From CBDCFV01 sp965216425 (GTDB taxonomy: Bacteria > Chloroflexota > Dehalococcoidia > Lucifugimonadales > UBA3495): 64,000 bases of DNA. Under the pieces are notes generated by a model. That model made no database searches. It saw only the letters and a list, made by a program, of their open reading frames with translations, and was not told the origin of the DNA. The position numbers were made by a program, and so were the translations under genes. This document shows positions 1-8,201 of this stretch, in pieces; position 1 is the stretch's first letter; every line of letters starts with the position of its first letter. The stretch spans positions 1,054,001-1,118,000 of the forward strand of contig CBDCFV010000005.1 in assembly GCA_965216425.1 (NCBI GenBank). The letters are read 5' to 3'.

Positions 1-215
1 TCCAGGAACGACTCCACCGTGCTTCTCCCGTGTTCATCTTCCGCGAAAACCTGGTCCAGGAGCCACCCCACCGAGTTCCTGGTGTAGCCAATGGGCAGGA
101 CTACCCGAAAGTCGTCTTCCGGGTCCATACCTTCCAAGGATACGGAGAGGACAAATTCACTCGCGCCGGCGCGGAGCCGTCCGCCATGCCCGCCAGCGTT
201 CATTTCCGTAGACAT
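1..215 (-). CDS. Unknown protein, N-terminal part, cut by window edge
   Basis: An open frame starts at ATG 215 and runs off the window after 71 codons. The visible part has a Gly/Arg-rich start and then a compact, coding-like stretch (SEFVLSVSLEGMDPEDDF, then a Gly-Tyr turn and a Leu/Val-rich helix). It begins 11 bases after the stop of the upstream lipoprotein gene, so it is probably the sixth gene of the same operon. An alternative ATG lies at 203. I do not recognise the family. The ribosome binding site is weak, consistent with coupling to the gene before it. Confidence 0.55.
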   Translation of the reverse strand, partial: MSTEMNAGGHGGRLRAGASEFVLSVSLEGMDPEDDFRVVLPIGYTRNSVGWLLDQVFAEDEHGRSTVESFL

Positions 216-225
216 ACGGTTTCCA

Positions 226-1023
226 TCAGAAGCGTCGACCGCCCTTCACAACCATCGCGCCGCCGCCGCCAAAGCCGCCGGAACTGCGCGACGAGCGGAA
301 TGACCCTGACCTGCTGCGGGAAATGGAGTTGCTGGTCTTGAAGCCGCCGCTGCGCTGTTGAGTCTGCTGATAGGTCTTGCGATTCGTGCTTACGTTGCTC
401 CTTGATTGTTGGTAGCGGGACCCGGAGAAGGACGCCTGTCGGCTATTGTAGCTGCTGTTTCTTTGGACCTGGCGACCGTAAGCGGAGCTCTGCCGGTAAG
501 TGTTGCGCTGGTTCCTCATCGTAGAGCCGCGGGATACCGGAGTGCTGTAGTAGTAACCCCGGGGGCCAAGGGACGAAATGATCAGGTAAGTGAAGAGAAA
601 ATTTCCAGCGCCAAAGTGGCTATTGTAGTAACCGTTGCCGTGGTGTCCCCGCATGTCGTACTCGTCATTGGTGCCCTTCACGATGGAGAACAACAGGTCG
701 TCCTCGGCGTCGTCAATGGAGTTATTCCCGTCGAAGTCTTCCCACCCCTCCAACGTCAACGCCTGACCGTCTTGTTTGGCGCGGATGAGTATAAGGCCGT
801 CGCCCTCATATATCTCGTTGACCTTGTCTTCAAATTCCGTCGCGCTCTTGGACTCCTTGAACGCCTCTTGAACGTCATCCAAGTTGATTACCCCGGCGGC
901 TCCGTCGGTGGCGGCCCAATCTTCGTAGGACGACCCGCCGCCGCAGGCTGCAACCAACGGCGCGGCGACCACTATGCCGCCAAGGGAGATGGCTGTGCCA
1001 AGCCTGAATTTTCTGTCGACCAT
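226..1023 (-). CDS. Ser/Arg/Gly-rich lipoprotein with an EF-hand-like loop
   Basis: A 265-residue secreted lipoprotein. The start at 1023 has a strong AGGAGG 8 bases upstream. Residues 1-27 form a lipoprotein signal peptide ending in the lipobox LVAAC (Cys27). Around residue 100 the loop DFDGNNSIDDAED has oxygen ligands at EF-hand positions 1, 3, 5, 7, 9 and 12, so calcium binding is likely. The last ~100 residues are low-complexity Ser/Arg/Gln/Gly ending in a GGFGGGG patch and a basic tail. The tail loosely resembles YgiB/YjfM-type (DUF1190) lipoproteins, but this is only a resemblance. It starts two bases after the stop of the SecA-like gene, suggesting it is that ATPase's dedicated client or partner. 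Confidence 0.75.
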   Translation of the reverse strand: MVDRKFRLGTAISLGGIVVAAPLVAACGGGSSYEDWAATDGAAGVINLDDVQEAFKESKSATEFEDKVNEIYEGDGLILIRAKQDGQALTLEGWEDFDGNNSIDDAEDDLLFSIVKGTNDEYDMRGHHGNGYYNSHFGAGNFLFTYLIISSLGPRGYYYSTPVSRGSTMRNQRNTYRQSSAYGRQVQRNSSYNSRQASFSGSRYQQSRSNVSTNRKTYQQTQQRSGGFKTSNSISRSRSGSFRSSRSSGGFGGGGAMVVKGGRRF

Positions 1024-1024
1024 T

Positions 1025-4000
1025 TCAGTCCCTCCTTTCACCGTGGCTGGCCCCTTCTTTCGGGTGGCGGGCCATCGGGAATTGGGCAATCAACGCGTGG
1101 ACATCTTCGTGCACCCGCACCGGCTGAGGCGGTTGCCGGTTCATCCGGTCTATGGGAAAAGTCAGCAGCCGGGACAAGAACTCCCTCTTTACCCGCTCCA
1201 GGAACTCGTCCCACGCCATGAAGCTTCGATTCACGTAGCGGGCCACAGCGGACTTGTGGCTGTGGGTGGACAGCATCTGGTTGGAAACAGACTCTTGAAG
1301 TTCGGTCAAGTGGGTCTTCCAAAGCTCGTCGCAGGTGTTCAAGTAAAGCAACCTGCTCAAGGAAGCAAACTCAGAAGTCCCAAGCCGGGCTTCCAACTCA
1401 TCCAGACCGGATACGAACAGTTCGCCAAGTTCGCCAGGCAATTCGGTCAGGTCGCACCCCTTCAGGAAGGAGCAGTCTATACGGTAGTCCAATAATACCT
1501 CATCCGCCATCTGGTCGAACTGGAACGGGTACGATTCAAGAGTAACTTCAGGCAGATAATCGACAGCCGCCCGGGCAGCCACGTCATGGGCCAGCCTTGC
1601 CCAAACCTGCGGCAAGGCATTCGACTCCATCACTTGCCGCCGGTGTTGATAGAAGAGGTCCGTGTGCCGGTCCAGCACCGCGGCGTAGTCCTGCATCAAG
1701 CCCCGCTGTGCCTCGGCTTCGTGTTCGGCCGTCTTTTGCACCGAGCCGATGAGGTCGTCTACGGCCTTGCCTTCAAAAAAGGCCATCCCTGCCTCGTCAA
1801 CTTTGCGGTGTTTGTGCATCTTGAGAATCGCCTCGGCGTAGAAGCCCAGCAGCCGGTCTTCAAAGCTGAGGAAGGTCTGGGTAACCCCGGATTCCCCTTG
1901 GCGTCCGCTCCTCCCATTGAGTTGAAGGTCAATGCGGGCAGCTCTGTTGACCTCGCTGCCGATCACGCGCAGGCCCATGAAATGCTCGATGGTCTCCCCG
2001 GCTTGGGCGCACTGTCGGGCGACCCTGTCGTTCAGGCCCGGCTCCAGCAGGATGTCGGTGCCCCTGCCGGCCATGTTGGTGGCCACGGTCACCGCGCCGA
2101 ACGCGCCGGCGTCCCTGATAATCTGGGCCTCCGCGTCCGAGGTAACCGCGTTCAGAAGGTTGTGCGGAATATCGTGCTCCCGGAGAAGCCTGCTGAGGTC
2201 CTGGGAATCCTCCACCGTTACTGTCCCCACCAGCACCGGTTGACCCACCCGGCGGCAAGCGATGACTTGGTCAACAATCGCGCCGGTCTTGTCGTTGTTG
2301 TTCAGGTAGACCCTGTCGGGCAGGTCAACGCGCATAAGGGGCCGTGAAGGCGGAAGGTCTACCACGCGCAGCCCGTACCGCCGTTGGAACTCGTCGGCGG
2401 ACCCGGTGGCCGTGCCTGTCATGCCGGATACGTGCTTGTACCGTTTGACCAGCCCTTCCACCGTTATCTGTCCAAGTGTTTCCGTCTCCGGCCGGGGCGT
2501 CAGCCCCTCCTTCAGTTCCAAGGCCGATTGCAGCCCGTGCTGGTACACGAAGTCCACCTTGGGCCTTCCGGTAGCACGGTCAATCAGGACAAGGGAACCG
2601 TCGTTGACCAAGTAGTCCACGTCCCGTTTAAGAAGCAGGCATGCCCGTAGCATCTGGTAGACTTGGTTGCCCAAACTGTATTGCCGCGCCAAACGCCTGC
2701 CAATTTCCTTGGTTTTTCGTCTCCGTTCCGGCAGCGACAAATCGTGGCGGTCGCTCAGGGCGTCCAACTCCGCTTCAAGGGCAGTGCCGTCGTAGAAGGG
2801 GCCGAGGGTCTGGACCAAGTGGTCGCGGCCCGATTCCGTCAGGGTTACGTAACGGCTGTCCGGGTCTACGGCGTAGAACAGCCCGGAAGCCAGTTCAGCC
2901 AACTCTGACTCTGCGATAAGCTTGGCCTGTTTGACGTGGCCGGGATTGTCGCCAAAGTACCGGCGCAATGCGGCGTTACCGGGGTCGGCCAACAACAACT
3001 TGGCGGCGGTGGTGATGGACTCCCGCCTGCGCGGGAATGACGCCGGTGACGAGTTGGAGCCTTCGGAGGAAGAACCCGGGCCGGGAGAGGTTAGTTGGTT
3101 GGCCAATCCTTGCGCAGAGTCCTGCTGGAGGCTGACCAAGCTGTTGACCGCCTTTTTGACTTTGGCTGTCGCGCGACGGTTGCTTAAGGGACTGCCGGAG
3201 ATGATCATGGGGGTGAAGGCTTCGTCAATCAGGGCATGATCGACTTCGTCAACGATAGCGACGTCAAACCCGCGTTGTACTTGGTCGCCCCTGCTGGTCT
3301 TGAGATTGTCGCGAAGAAAATCGAAGCCGAACTCCCTCATGGGGCCGTAGACGACGTTCTTCCGGTAGTTGTGCCGCCGCTCGCCGTCGCCCATGTACCC
3401 GATCACCGCGCCGACACTGATGCCCAGAGACTCGTAGACCGGGGCGAGAAGTTGGGCATCCCTGGCAGCCAGGTATTCGTTGGCGGTGACCACGTGGACG
3501 GACCTGCCCAGAACGGCCTGCAACACCGCCGCCAACGCGCCGGCGACGGTCTTGCCTTCCCCCGCGTTCATTTGAACAATGCTGCCGTTAAACAGGTGCA
3601 TTCCGGCCAGCAATTGCTCGTCGGTGGGCCGGAAAGCCAACAGGTTGGCGTCGGGAAGGCGCAAGGCTGCTTGATAAAAGTCCCCCCGCAAGAGAATTTC
3701 CCAAGGTCGTTTTACCTTCACCTCTCCCGCAACCCTCACCATTGTCGCAACGATGGTGGTTTCGTCTATGCTCAAACTGGCCGATTCACGCAGGCCCGGG
3801 TACGTGGCGGCAAAGTTCCGGTACTTATCGAACCGCTGACCTTGAAAGTCTTTTTCGAAAATCCGCCAGACCCCAAGCCTGCGATTCACCACTTCCGCAA
3901 CGATAGCGGACACAGCGGGCAGGACTTCCTCGGCCCGATTGTGCCGCGCTTGGTCTCTCAAATCCGCAAAAGCGTCCTTAAGTCCCTCGTCTGAATGCGA

Positions 4001-4075
4001 CGAAAGGTCGACACGGCGGACCTGTTCCAAAAGCGCCCCGGCAGCCTTAGAGGAAAGGTCGATAGCCGGCGTCAA
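1025..4075 (-). CDS. Divergent SecA-like preprotein translocase ATPase
   Basis: A 1016-residue SecA-family DEAD motor. Walker A is AGEGKT (residues 171-176), the DEAD-type motif is VDEVDHALIDEA (275-286), MTGTAT lies near 552, and NMAGRGTD (667-674) and GRSGRQG follow. Many positions differ from housekeeping SecA (QMNAGEGKT for EMKTGEGKT, ANEYLAARDA for VNDYLARRDA) and the C-terminal zinc-binding SEC-C motif is absent, so it is best read as an accessory SecA2-like protein. Start TTG 4075 overlaps the previous stop as TTGA. Residues 344-356 (PASFPRRRESITT) come from an in-frame copy of the genome's palindromic repeat. Role inferred: export of a special substrate, perhaps the downstream lipoprotein. 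Confidence 0.85.
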   Translation of the reverse strand: MTPAIDLSSKAAGALLEQVRRVDLSSHSDEGLKDAFADLRDQARHNRAEEVLPAVSAIVAEVVNRRLGVWRIFEKDFQGQRFDKYRNFAATYPGLRESASLSIDETTIVATMVRVAGEVKVKRPWEILLRGDFYQAALRLPDANLLAFRPTDEQLLAGMHLFNGSIVQMNAGEGKTVAGALAAVLQAVLGRSVHVVTANEYLAARDAQLLAPVYESLGISVGAVIGYMGDGERRHNYRKNVVYGPMREFGFDFLRDNLKTSRGDQVQRGFDVAIVDEVDHALIDEAFTPMIISGSPLSNRRATAKVKKAVNSLVSLQQDSAQGLANQLTSPGPGSSSEGSNSSPASFPRRRESITTAAKLLLADPGNAALRRYFGDNPGHVKQAKLIAESELAELASGLFYAVDPDSRYVTLTESGRDHLVQTLGPFYDGTALEAELDALSDRHDLSLPERRRKTKEIGRRLARQYSLGNQVYQMLRACLLLKRDVDYLVNDGSLVLIDRATGRPKVDFVYQHGLQSALELKEGLTPRPETETLGQITVEGLVKRYKHVSGMTGTATGSADEFQRRYGLRVVDLPPSRPLMRVDLPDRVYLNNNDKTGAIVDQVIACRRVGQPVLVGTVTVEDSQDLSRLLREHDIPHNLLNAVTSDAEAQIIRDAGAFGAVTVATNMAGRGTDILLEPGLNDRVARQCAQAGETIEHFMGLRVIGSEVNRAARIDLQLNGRSGRQGESGVTQTFLSFEDRLLGFYAEAILKMHKHRKVDEAGMAFFEGKAVDDLIGSVQKTAEHEAEAQRGLMQDYAAVLDRHTDLFYQHRRQVMESNALPQVWARLAHDVAARAAVDYLPEVTLESYPFQFDQMADEVLLDYRIDCSFLKGCDLTELPGELGELFVSGLDELEARLGTSEFASLSRLLYLNTCDELWKTHLTELQESVSNQMLSTHSHKSAVARYVNRSFMAWDEFLERVKREFLSRLLTFPIDRMNRQPPQPVRVHEDVHALIAQFPMARHPKEGASHGERRD
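3013..3050. repeat. Palindromic repeat inserted in frame within the SecA-like gene
   Basis: The sequence CTCCCGCCTGCGCGGGAATG is a copy of the dispersed CCCGC-loop-GCGGGAATGACG palindrome seen in intergenic regions of this window. Here it encodes the PRRRES peptide inside a low-complexity linker of the SecA-like protein without breaking the frame, as Rickettsia palindromic elements do. Confidence 0.8.
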
Positions 4076-5493
4076 TTCTTCAGCCTCATTACCACCAAAC
4101 CGGACTGATGCGACGCCCCTTCACATTCGTCTAGCCTGGCCAGCAAGTGGTCTTTCGCGGCCAGTATGTGCTCGCTGACCAAAGGTTCCGCCTTTGAGAA
4201 TTGAGCCCCCACTGGAGAGTCCAGGTCCCACTCTCGGGTGACAGAGCACTCCAGTCCAGACCACCTGCAAACTCTCTCGTACTCCCGTCTATCCCGTTCA
4301 AATTCACGCTCCGTCGTGAATGGGATGGGAGTCACGTAGAAGTCACCCGAGAGGTACAATCCCAACTCGTTGTCGAACACCTGCATCAGGTCGGTGTAGG
4401 GCATCCAGCCCTCCAAGGCAAAGAAAAGGTTTTCCGGTATGTCTTGAGGCACACGGTGATAATAGAAGTCCTCTTCGGACTCTATCATCTTGACGGTTAC
4501 CGGCTGCTTGTCCCGATGCCCCAACACACGCTCCGCTGATTGGTCTCTCAAGAACAGGAATGGGATGTTGCCGTTGGTAGCGTCCACCAGCACTTGGACC
4601 CCGTCAACATCATACAGTAGAGCGGTATGCTGCCAAAACCTCATATACCGCTTGGCGAACCGGAAATCGAAGGTGACCAGCAGTTCCCTCAGTTTATCCA
4701 CCGGCGCAGTTCCTACGGCGTTGCCGCCCGCGATGACGTATTCGGATGTAAATCCGTAGTGGTCTGTGAGGAACTTGAGCGCTTGCACCTTTTCGGAGCA
4801 AATCGCGCCCCCGCCGTCCATGATATTGTCGATGGTCTCGTCCCCCGACTTATAGACCAGCTTCTTGCCCACGAAACGGGAATAGTTCTCGAACTGGCTG
4901 GTCCAGACCCGTCTGGCCAGAGATTCCAGCAGGGTGAGCTTCTTCTCCGTTGAGTCCATCTCCATGACGGATTCGGCCTCGGCGGAGCCAAGAGACTCGG
5001 CCAGTGTGTCGTACACGAATTTGGCGTACTTGTCGGCGTCCCGCAGCCACTTGCGGGCGTGGAACCCGGTCCAGTTGCGGTCGTAATCGCAGTTGGTCCG
5101 GTCAATGGACAAGTCGATCACCCAAACATCCCTGTCATCCACCGACGCCAATTCGCGCTCGGGGGTCTCCTCCGGTCCAATCAGCCTGTCACCCTGCTTG
5201 AAAGCTACGCCGTCGAACATATCCAATAGCTGGCCGCTGTCGGAACTGACGTACAGCAGGTCTTGTAGCGCGAACAGAGAGTCGGCCGAGTTTGCGGTGA
5301 TCCGGGACGTTCGAAGCAGGTCCTGTATCGGAGCGTGTTTGACATACTTGTCCAGCAAGCAACCAAGGGTTTGGCGGCTATCGCCGGTGTCGATGCGCAT
5401 GGCGCACTTTCTGGTGGAAACGAGGTCCGAAAGCTGGAGAATTAAGGCGTCGGGGTCTTCCATTGCCGGACTATGCGGGGTCCGTGTCGGCAT
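4072..5493 (-). CDS. Unknown protein with a Cys-His-Asp (transglutaminase/NAT-fold-like) core
   Basis: About 473 residues. The central region has GGGAICSEKVQALKFL, then FWQHTALLYDVDG and VLVDATNG, giving an ordered Cys232-His289-Asp304 triad (numbered from ATG 5493). Cys at the start of a helix after Gly-rich sequence, followed by His and Asp on neighbouring strands, is the arrangement of transglutaminase, NAT and papain-like enzymes. No signal peptide or membrane segment is visible. Function could be peptide cleavage, amide transfer or acyl transfer; the sequence does not decide. The start is uncertain (TTG 5544, ATG 5493 or ATG 5463). It overlaps the SecA-like gene by 4 bases. Confidence 0.65.
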   Translation of the reverse strand: MPTRTPHSPAMEDPDALILQLSDLVSTRKCAMRIDTGDSRQTLGCLLDKYVKHAPIQDLLRTSRITANSADSLFALQDLLYVSSDSGQLLDMFDGVAFKQGDRLIGPEETPERELASVDDRDVWVIDLSIDRTNCDYDRNWTGFHARKWLRDADKYAKFVYDTLAESLGSAEAESVMEMDSTEKKLTLLESLARRVWTSQFENYSRFVGKKLVYKSGDETIDNIMDGGGAICSEKVQALKFLTDHYGFTSEYVIAGGNAVGTAPVDKLRELLVTFDFRFAKRYMRFWQHTALLYDVDGVQVLVDATNGNIPFLFLRDQSAERVLGHRDKQPVTVKMIESEEDFYYHRVPQDIPENLFFALEGWMPYTDLMQVFDNELGLYLSGDFYVTPIPFTTEREFERDRREYERVCRWSGLECSVTREWDLDSPVGAQFSKAEPLVSEHILAAKDHLLARLDECEGASHQSGLVVMRLKN

Positions 5494-5530
5494 TGGCCCG
5501 CCATCGCTTCCAAGGGTCGGCAAGCCCGGC

Positions 5531-6760
5531 TCAGGCCGCTGCAAGTGGCCCGGCTCCCCAACGGGCGGCGTATTGGTCGAAGGTGAAACGGCTCTTCAAG
5601 ACCAACTCGCCTTGAGCGGTCAACGAGTAAACGGATGGAAGCCCGATGCCGTTGAATACATGGGCCTTGGTGAGAGTGTACGAACCGGCGTTGTTGAAAA
5701 CAACCTTGTCTCCGACTTGGAGCGGGTGGTCGAACTGGTAAGTGCCGAAGAGGTCACCGGCAAGGCAGGTACTGCCCGCGAGAAGGTACTCGTGGGGCGC
5801 GTCGTCGCAGTGTCCCACCACGTCGGGTTCCCACCCGTATTCGAAGATTTCCGGCATGTGGTTCACCGTCGTATCCAGCACCGCTATTTCGGCGTCGCCG
5901 CTTGAGAATACGTCCAATACGGTGGAGACGATGTAACCGGCGGAGCGCACCAAGGCGGCCCCCGGCTCCAAGAACGCCTCAACGTCTCCATTCGATTTGA
6001 GAAGCTCAACGGCCTCTCTTAACGCTGCGGGATTGGAAGCCTCCTCGAAAAAGTATCCGCCGCCCAGATTGACCCATTCAAGCCTTTCCAGGATGGGGCC
6101 GACGTGGGTGCAAACGCGCTGCACCGTAGCGAGCATTTCACTAAAGTCCTCCGACTCGCAATTGGAATGAAAAAGGATGCCGCGGAGGCCGGAGAAGCGC
6201 TTGGGGTCTTGATTGAATGCGGCTGCCAAGTCTTCCAAGGGGACACCGAGCTTGGAATTGGGGCGGCAAGGGTCGAAACGTTCGTCGTCTGCAAAGGAAA
6301 GCTGCGGATTGACCCGGATGCCGCAACTCGCCCGGTCCTTGACCCGGTCGTGGTAGGCGTCCCAGTGGGTCAGGGAGTTGAACGAGACGAAGTCGCACAG
6401 CTCTCCGATTTCGTCTATCTCGTCACTCCTCATCCCGGGTGTTGTGATATGGATCGAGCCGCCGGCGGCGATGGCGCTGCGGGCCAAGCGAGCTTCAAAG
6501 GGAGAGCTGACCGCGAATCCGTCCAACCGAGGAGCCATAAGCCGTAACGCGTCAACAAATGAGAAGGACTTTATGGCGAACAACAGTTGACACCCAGCAT
6601 ATCGCTGCAGGGTGTTTCCACAGGTAAGCAGATTTTGGATAATCGCTTCGTCGTAGACGAACGCCGGGCTGTCAATCCGGTGCAGGCTGGCGGGGACGGC
6701 ATCGGGGTCATCCAGCGAAACCGCGCCTGGCACGGCCGTGCCCAGTCGGTCCTCCGTCAT
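5531..6760 (-). CDS. nspC: Carboxynorspermidine decarboxylase-like PLP enzyme
   Basis: A 409-residue fold-III (alanine-racemase-like) PLP decarboxylase. The PLP lysine is Lys64 in FAIKSFSF; HSNCE, NLGGGY and EPGAALVRSAGY follow, and GSTCLAGD near the C-terminus carries the conserved active-site cysteine. This combination fits NspC, which decarboxylates carboxy(nor)spermidine to (nor)spermidine, rather than DAP or ornithine decarboxylase. The start ATG 6760 overlaps the upstream stop as ATGA. No carboxynorspermidine dehydrogenase lies nearby, so this copy may act on another substrate inside the operon's pathway. Confidence 0.82.
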   Translation of the reverse strand: MTEDRLGTAVPGAVSLDDPDAVPASLHRIDSPAFVYDEAIIQNLLTCGNTLQRYAGCQLLFAIKSFSFVDALRLMAPRLDGFAVSSPFEARLARSAIAAGGSIHITTPGMRSDEIDEIGELCDFVSFNSLTHWDAYHDRVKDRASCGIRVNPQLSFADDERFDPCRPNSKLGVPLEDLAAAFNQDPKRFSGLRGILFHSNCESEDFSEMLATVQRVCTHVGPILERLEWVNLGGGYFFEEASNPAALREAVELLKSNGDVEAFLEPGAALVRSAGYIVSTVLDVFSSGDAEIAVLDTTVNHMPEIFEYGWEPDVVGHCDDAPHEYLLAGSTCLAGDLFGTYQFDHPLQVGDKVVFNNAGSYTLTKAHVFNGIGLPSVYSLTAQGELVLKSRFTFDQYAARWGAGPLAAA

Positions 6761-8124
6761 AGCTCCAACACCTTTCTGGCGTCAATTCCGTGGGCCGATG
6801 CTGGTTTCTCAACCTCCATCGGGGGAATCGGACGGCGCACCGAGGTTGGCTCTATCCCGGCCCTCAGCGCCGCCATCACTCCTGCGGCTTCCCAATAGTT
6901 GTTTACAAGGTAAAACTGGCCGCGCCGCCAAGGCAGCTCCGCCAAGTCATTTTTCATGAGGTTTTTGTTCTCTCGCACCGCGATAACCGGAATGCCCTGC
7001 TCCAGGGCGGCCAGCGTCGGAATGCCCAAGCACCCATCGGGAATTACCAAGCAGGATACGTCGGAGACGGTCAACACGTTTGGCCCCCGCATTGCGTCGT
7101 CATCGACGACGATGCGGGGGCTTCTTTGAAGTCCCTTGAGAACGGACTGAAAGTAGGTCATGGAAACGGCTTCCGCAGCTAGGCGCGGGTCCACGACCCC
7201 CGTATCTACTTCCAACGCGGCTTGGGATTCCAGCATGGGGGAGTGGGCCGACGGCACGTTGTACAGGCTAGAGATAGTATGGGTCAACATCGACTCAACC
7301 CCACCCCAAGGGTTGATCATGTTTCCTTCGCTTTTGAAATAGTCTTCGTGGAAGTGAAGGGGCACGTTTATGACTGATGAGATGGCTACCGCGTCATACT
7401 CGCCGCGGTACTTGTCCAGAACGGCGAATACATGGTCGAGGTTTTTGACGCTGCCCGCCGCCCTGGAGGAGTTGGTGTATTCGGACTCCATGATTAACGG
7501 CGGGTCCAACAAGACGGTCCGGGGACAATTAAGGCCGTAGGTAGCACGGGCAGCGTTTACGGCGTTTATGGTCATCTCGGGAAAAAACAGGTCGGGATGG
7601 GAGTTGACCAGCGCCAGGACCCGGTTGGCTCTTACGGGCTTCAAGCCCACAACACCCATCAACAACCGGCTTATAACGCTGCCCTCTACATAGAGGCCGT
7701 TGCCCGGAAGCTCGTTGATGTCCGAAGCGTTGACCACGTTGGGATGGGTGATCAGCCCGTCGCAGACCGAAGCCAGCAACTGGGCCACGGGCGTGGCATC
7801 CCCGGCGTGCCCTCCGATGGCCGCTCCTATCCCCGTGGGCACCAGCAGGACCGCGTTAAACTCGCCAATGTTCTCCCAGCGCCGTTTCCGAAGCTCGAAA
7901 ATGGAACTCCGGGACAACTGGCGGCAGTCAACGAAATCCGGGAATGGTCCCTGAGCAGTAGTTACTTCGCATTTGTAACCGGAGCCGTCAGACTCAGTGA
8001 CCACCAACCTTACCGGCGCAGCCTCTTCCGGGAGGCGCTCCCTGACGTTCCAGTTCAGCCAGTCCAGAAGACGAACGCCGTCAGGCGCTTTAGGGATAAG
8101 GAGTTCAATTTCAGAAAGGAACAC
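6757..8124 (-). CDS. DUF3326 family protein
   Basis: About 455 residues and the first gene of the operon. It contains LLVPTGIGAAIGGHAGDATP, then a THPNVVNASDINELP stretch and a YVEGSVISRLLMG stretch, which I recognise as the hallmark of DUF3326, known from cyanobacteria and plants and without an established function. C-terminal sequence (VIPDGCLGIPTLAALEQGIPVIAV) resembles a nucleotide- or sugar-binding Rossmann segment. The GTG start at 8124 lacks a clear binding site and could be internal. It is followed by an ATGA overlap with the NspC-like gene. Neighbour linkage suggests a shared biosynthetic or modification pathway. Confidence 0.75.
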   Translation of the reverse strand: MFLSEIELLIPKAPDGVRLLDWLNWNVRERLPEEAAPVRLVVTESDGSGYKCEVTTAQGPFPDFVDCRQLSRSSIFELRKRRWENIGEFNAVLLVPTGIGAAIGGHAGDATPVAQLLASVCDGLITHPNVVNASDINELPGNGLYVEGSVISRLLMGVVGLKPVRANRVLALVNSHPDLFFPEMTINAVNAARATYGLNCPRTVLLDPPLIMESEYTNSSRAAGSVKNLDHVFAVLDKYRGEYDAVAISSVINVPLHFHEDYFKSEGNMINPWGGVESMLTHTISSLYNVPSAHSPMLESQAALEVDTGVVDPRLAAEAVSMTYFQSVLKGLQRSPRIVVDDDAMRGPNVLTVSDVSCLVIPDGCLGIPTLAALEQGIPVIAVRENKNLMKNDLAELPWRRGQFYLVNNYWEAAGVMAALRAGIEPTSVRRPIPPMEVEKPASAHGIDARKVLEL

Positions 8125-8201
8125 GAAGGTTCATCCATTAAGGTGGATAATGGCCAGTGCCCGGTTGCTGCTCCGACCTCTCCACCCTCCGCTGGCCACC
8201 G

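Noticed and set aside
1025..4075. Housekeeping SecA
   Set aside because: Divergent motif residues, no zinc-binding tail and operon context favour an accessory protein, although absence of another secA cannot be checked here.
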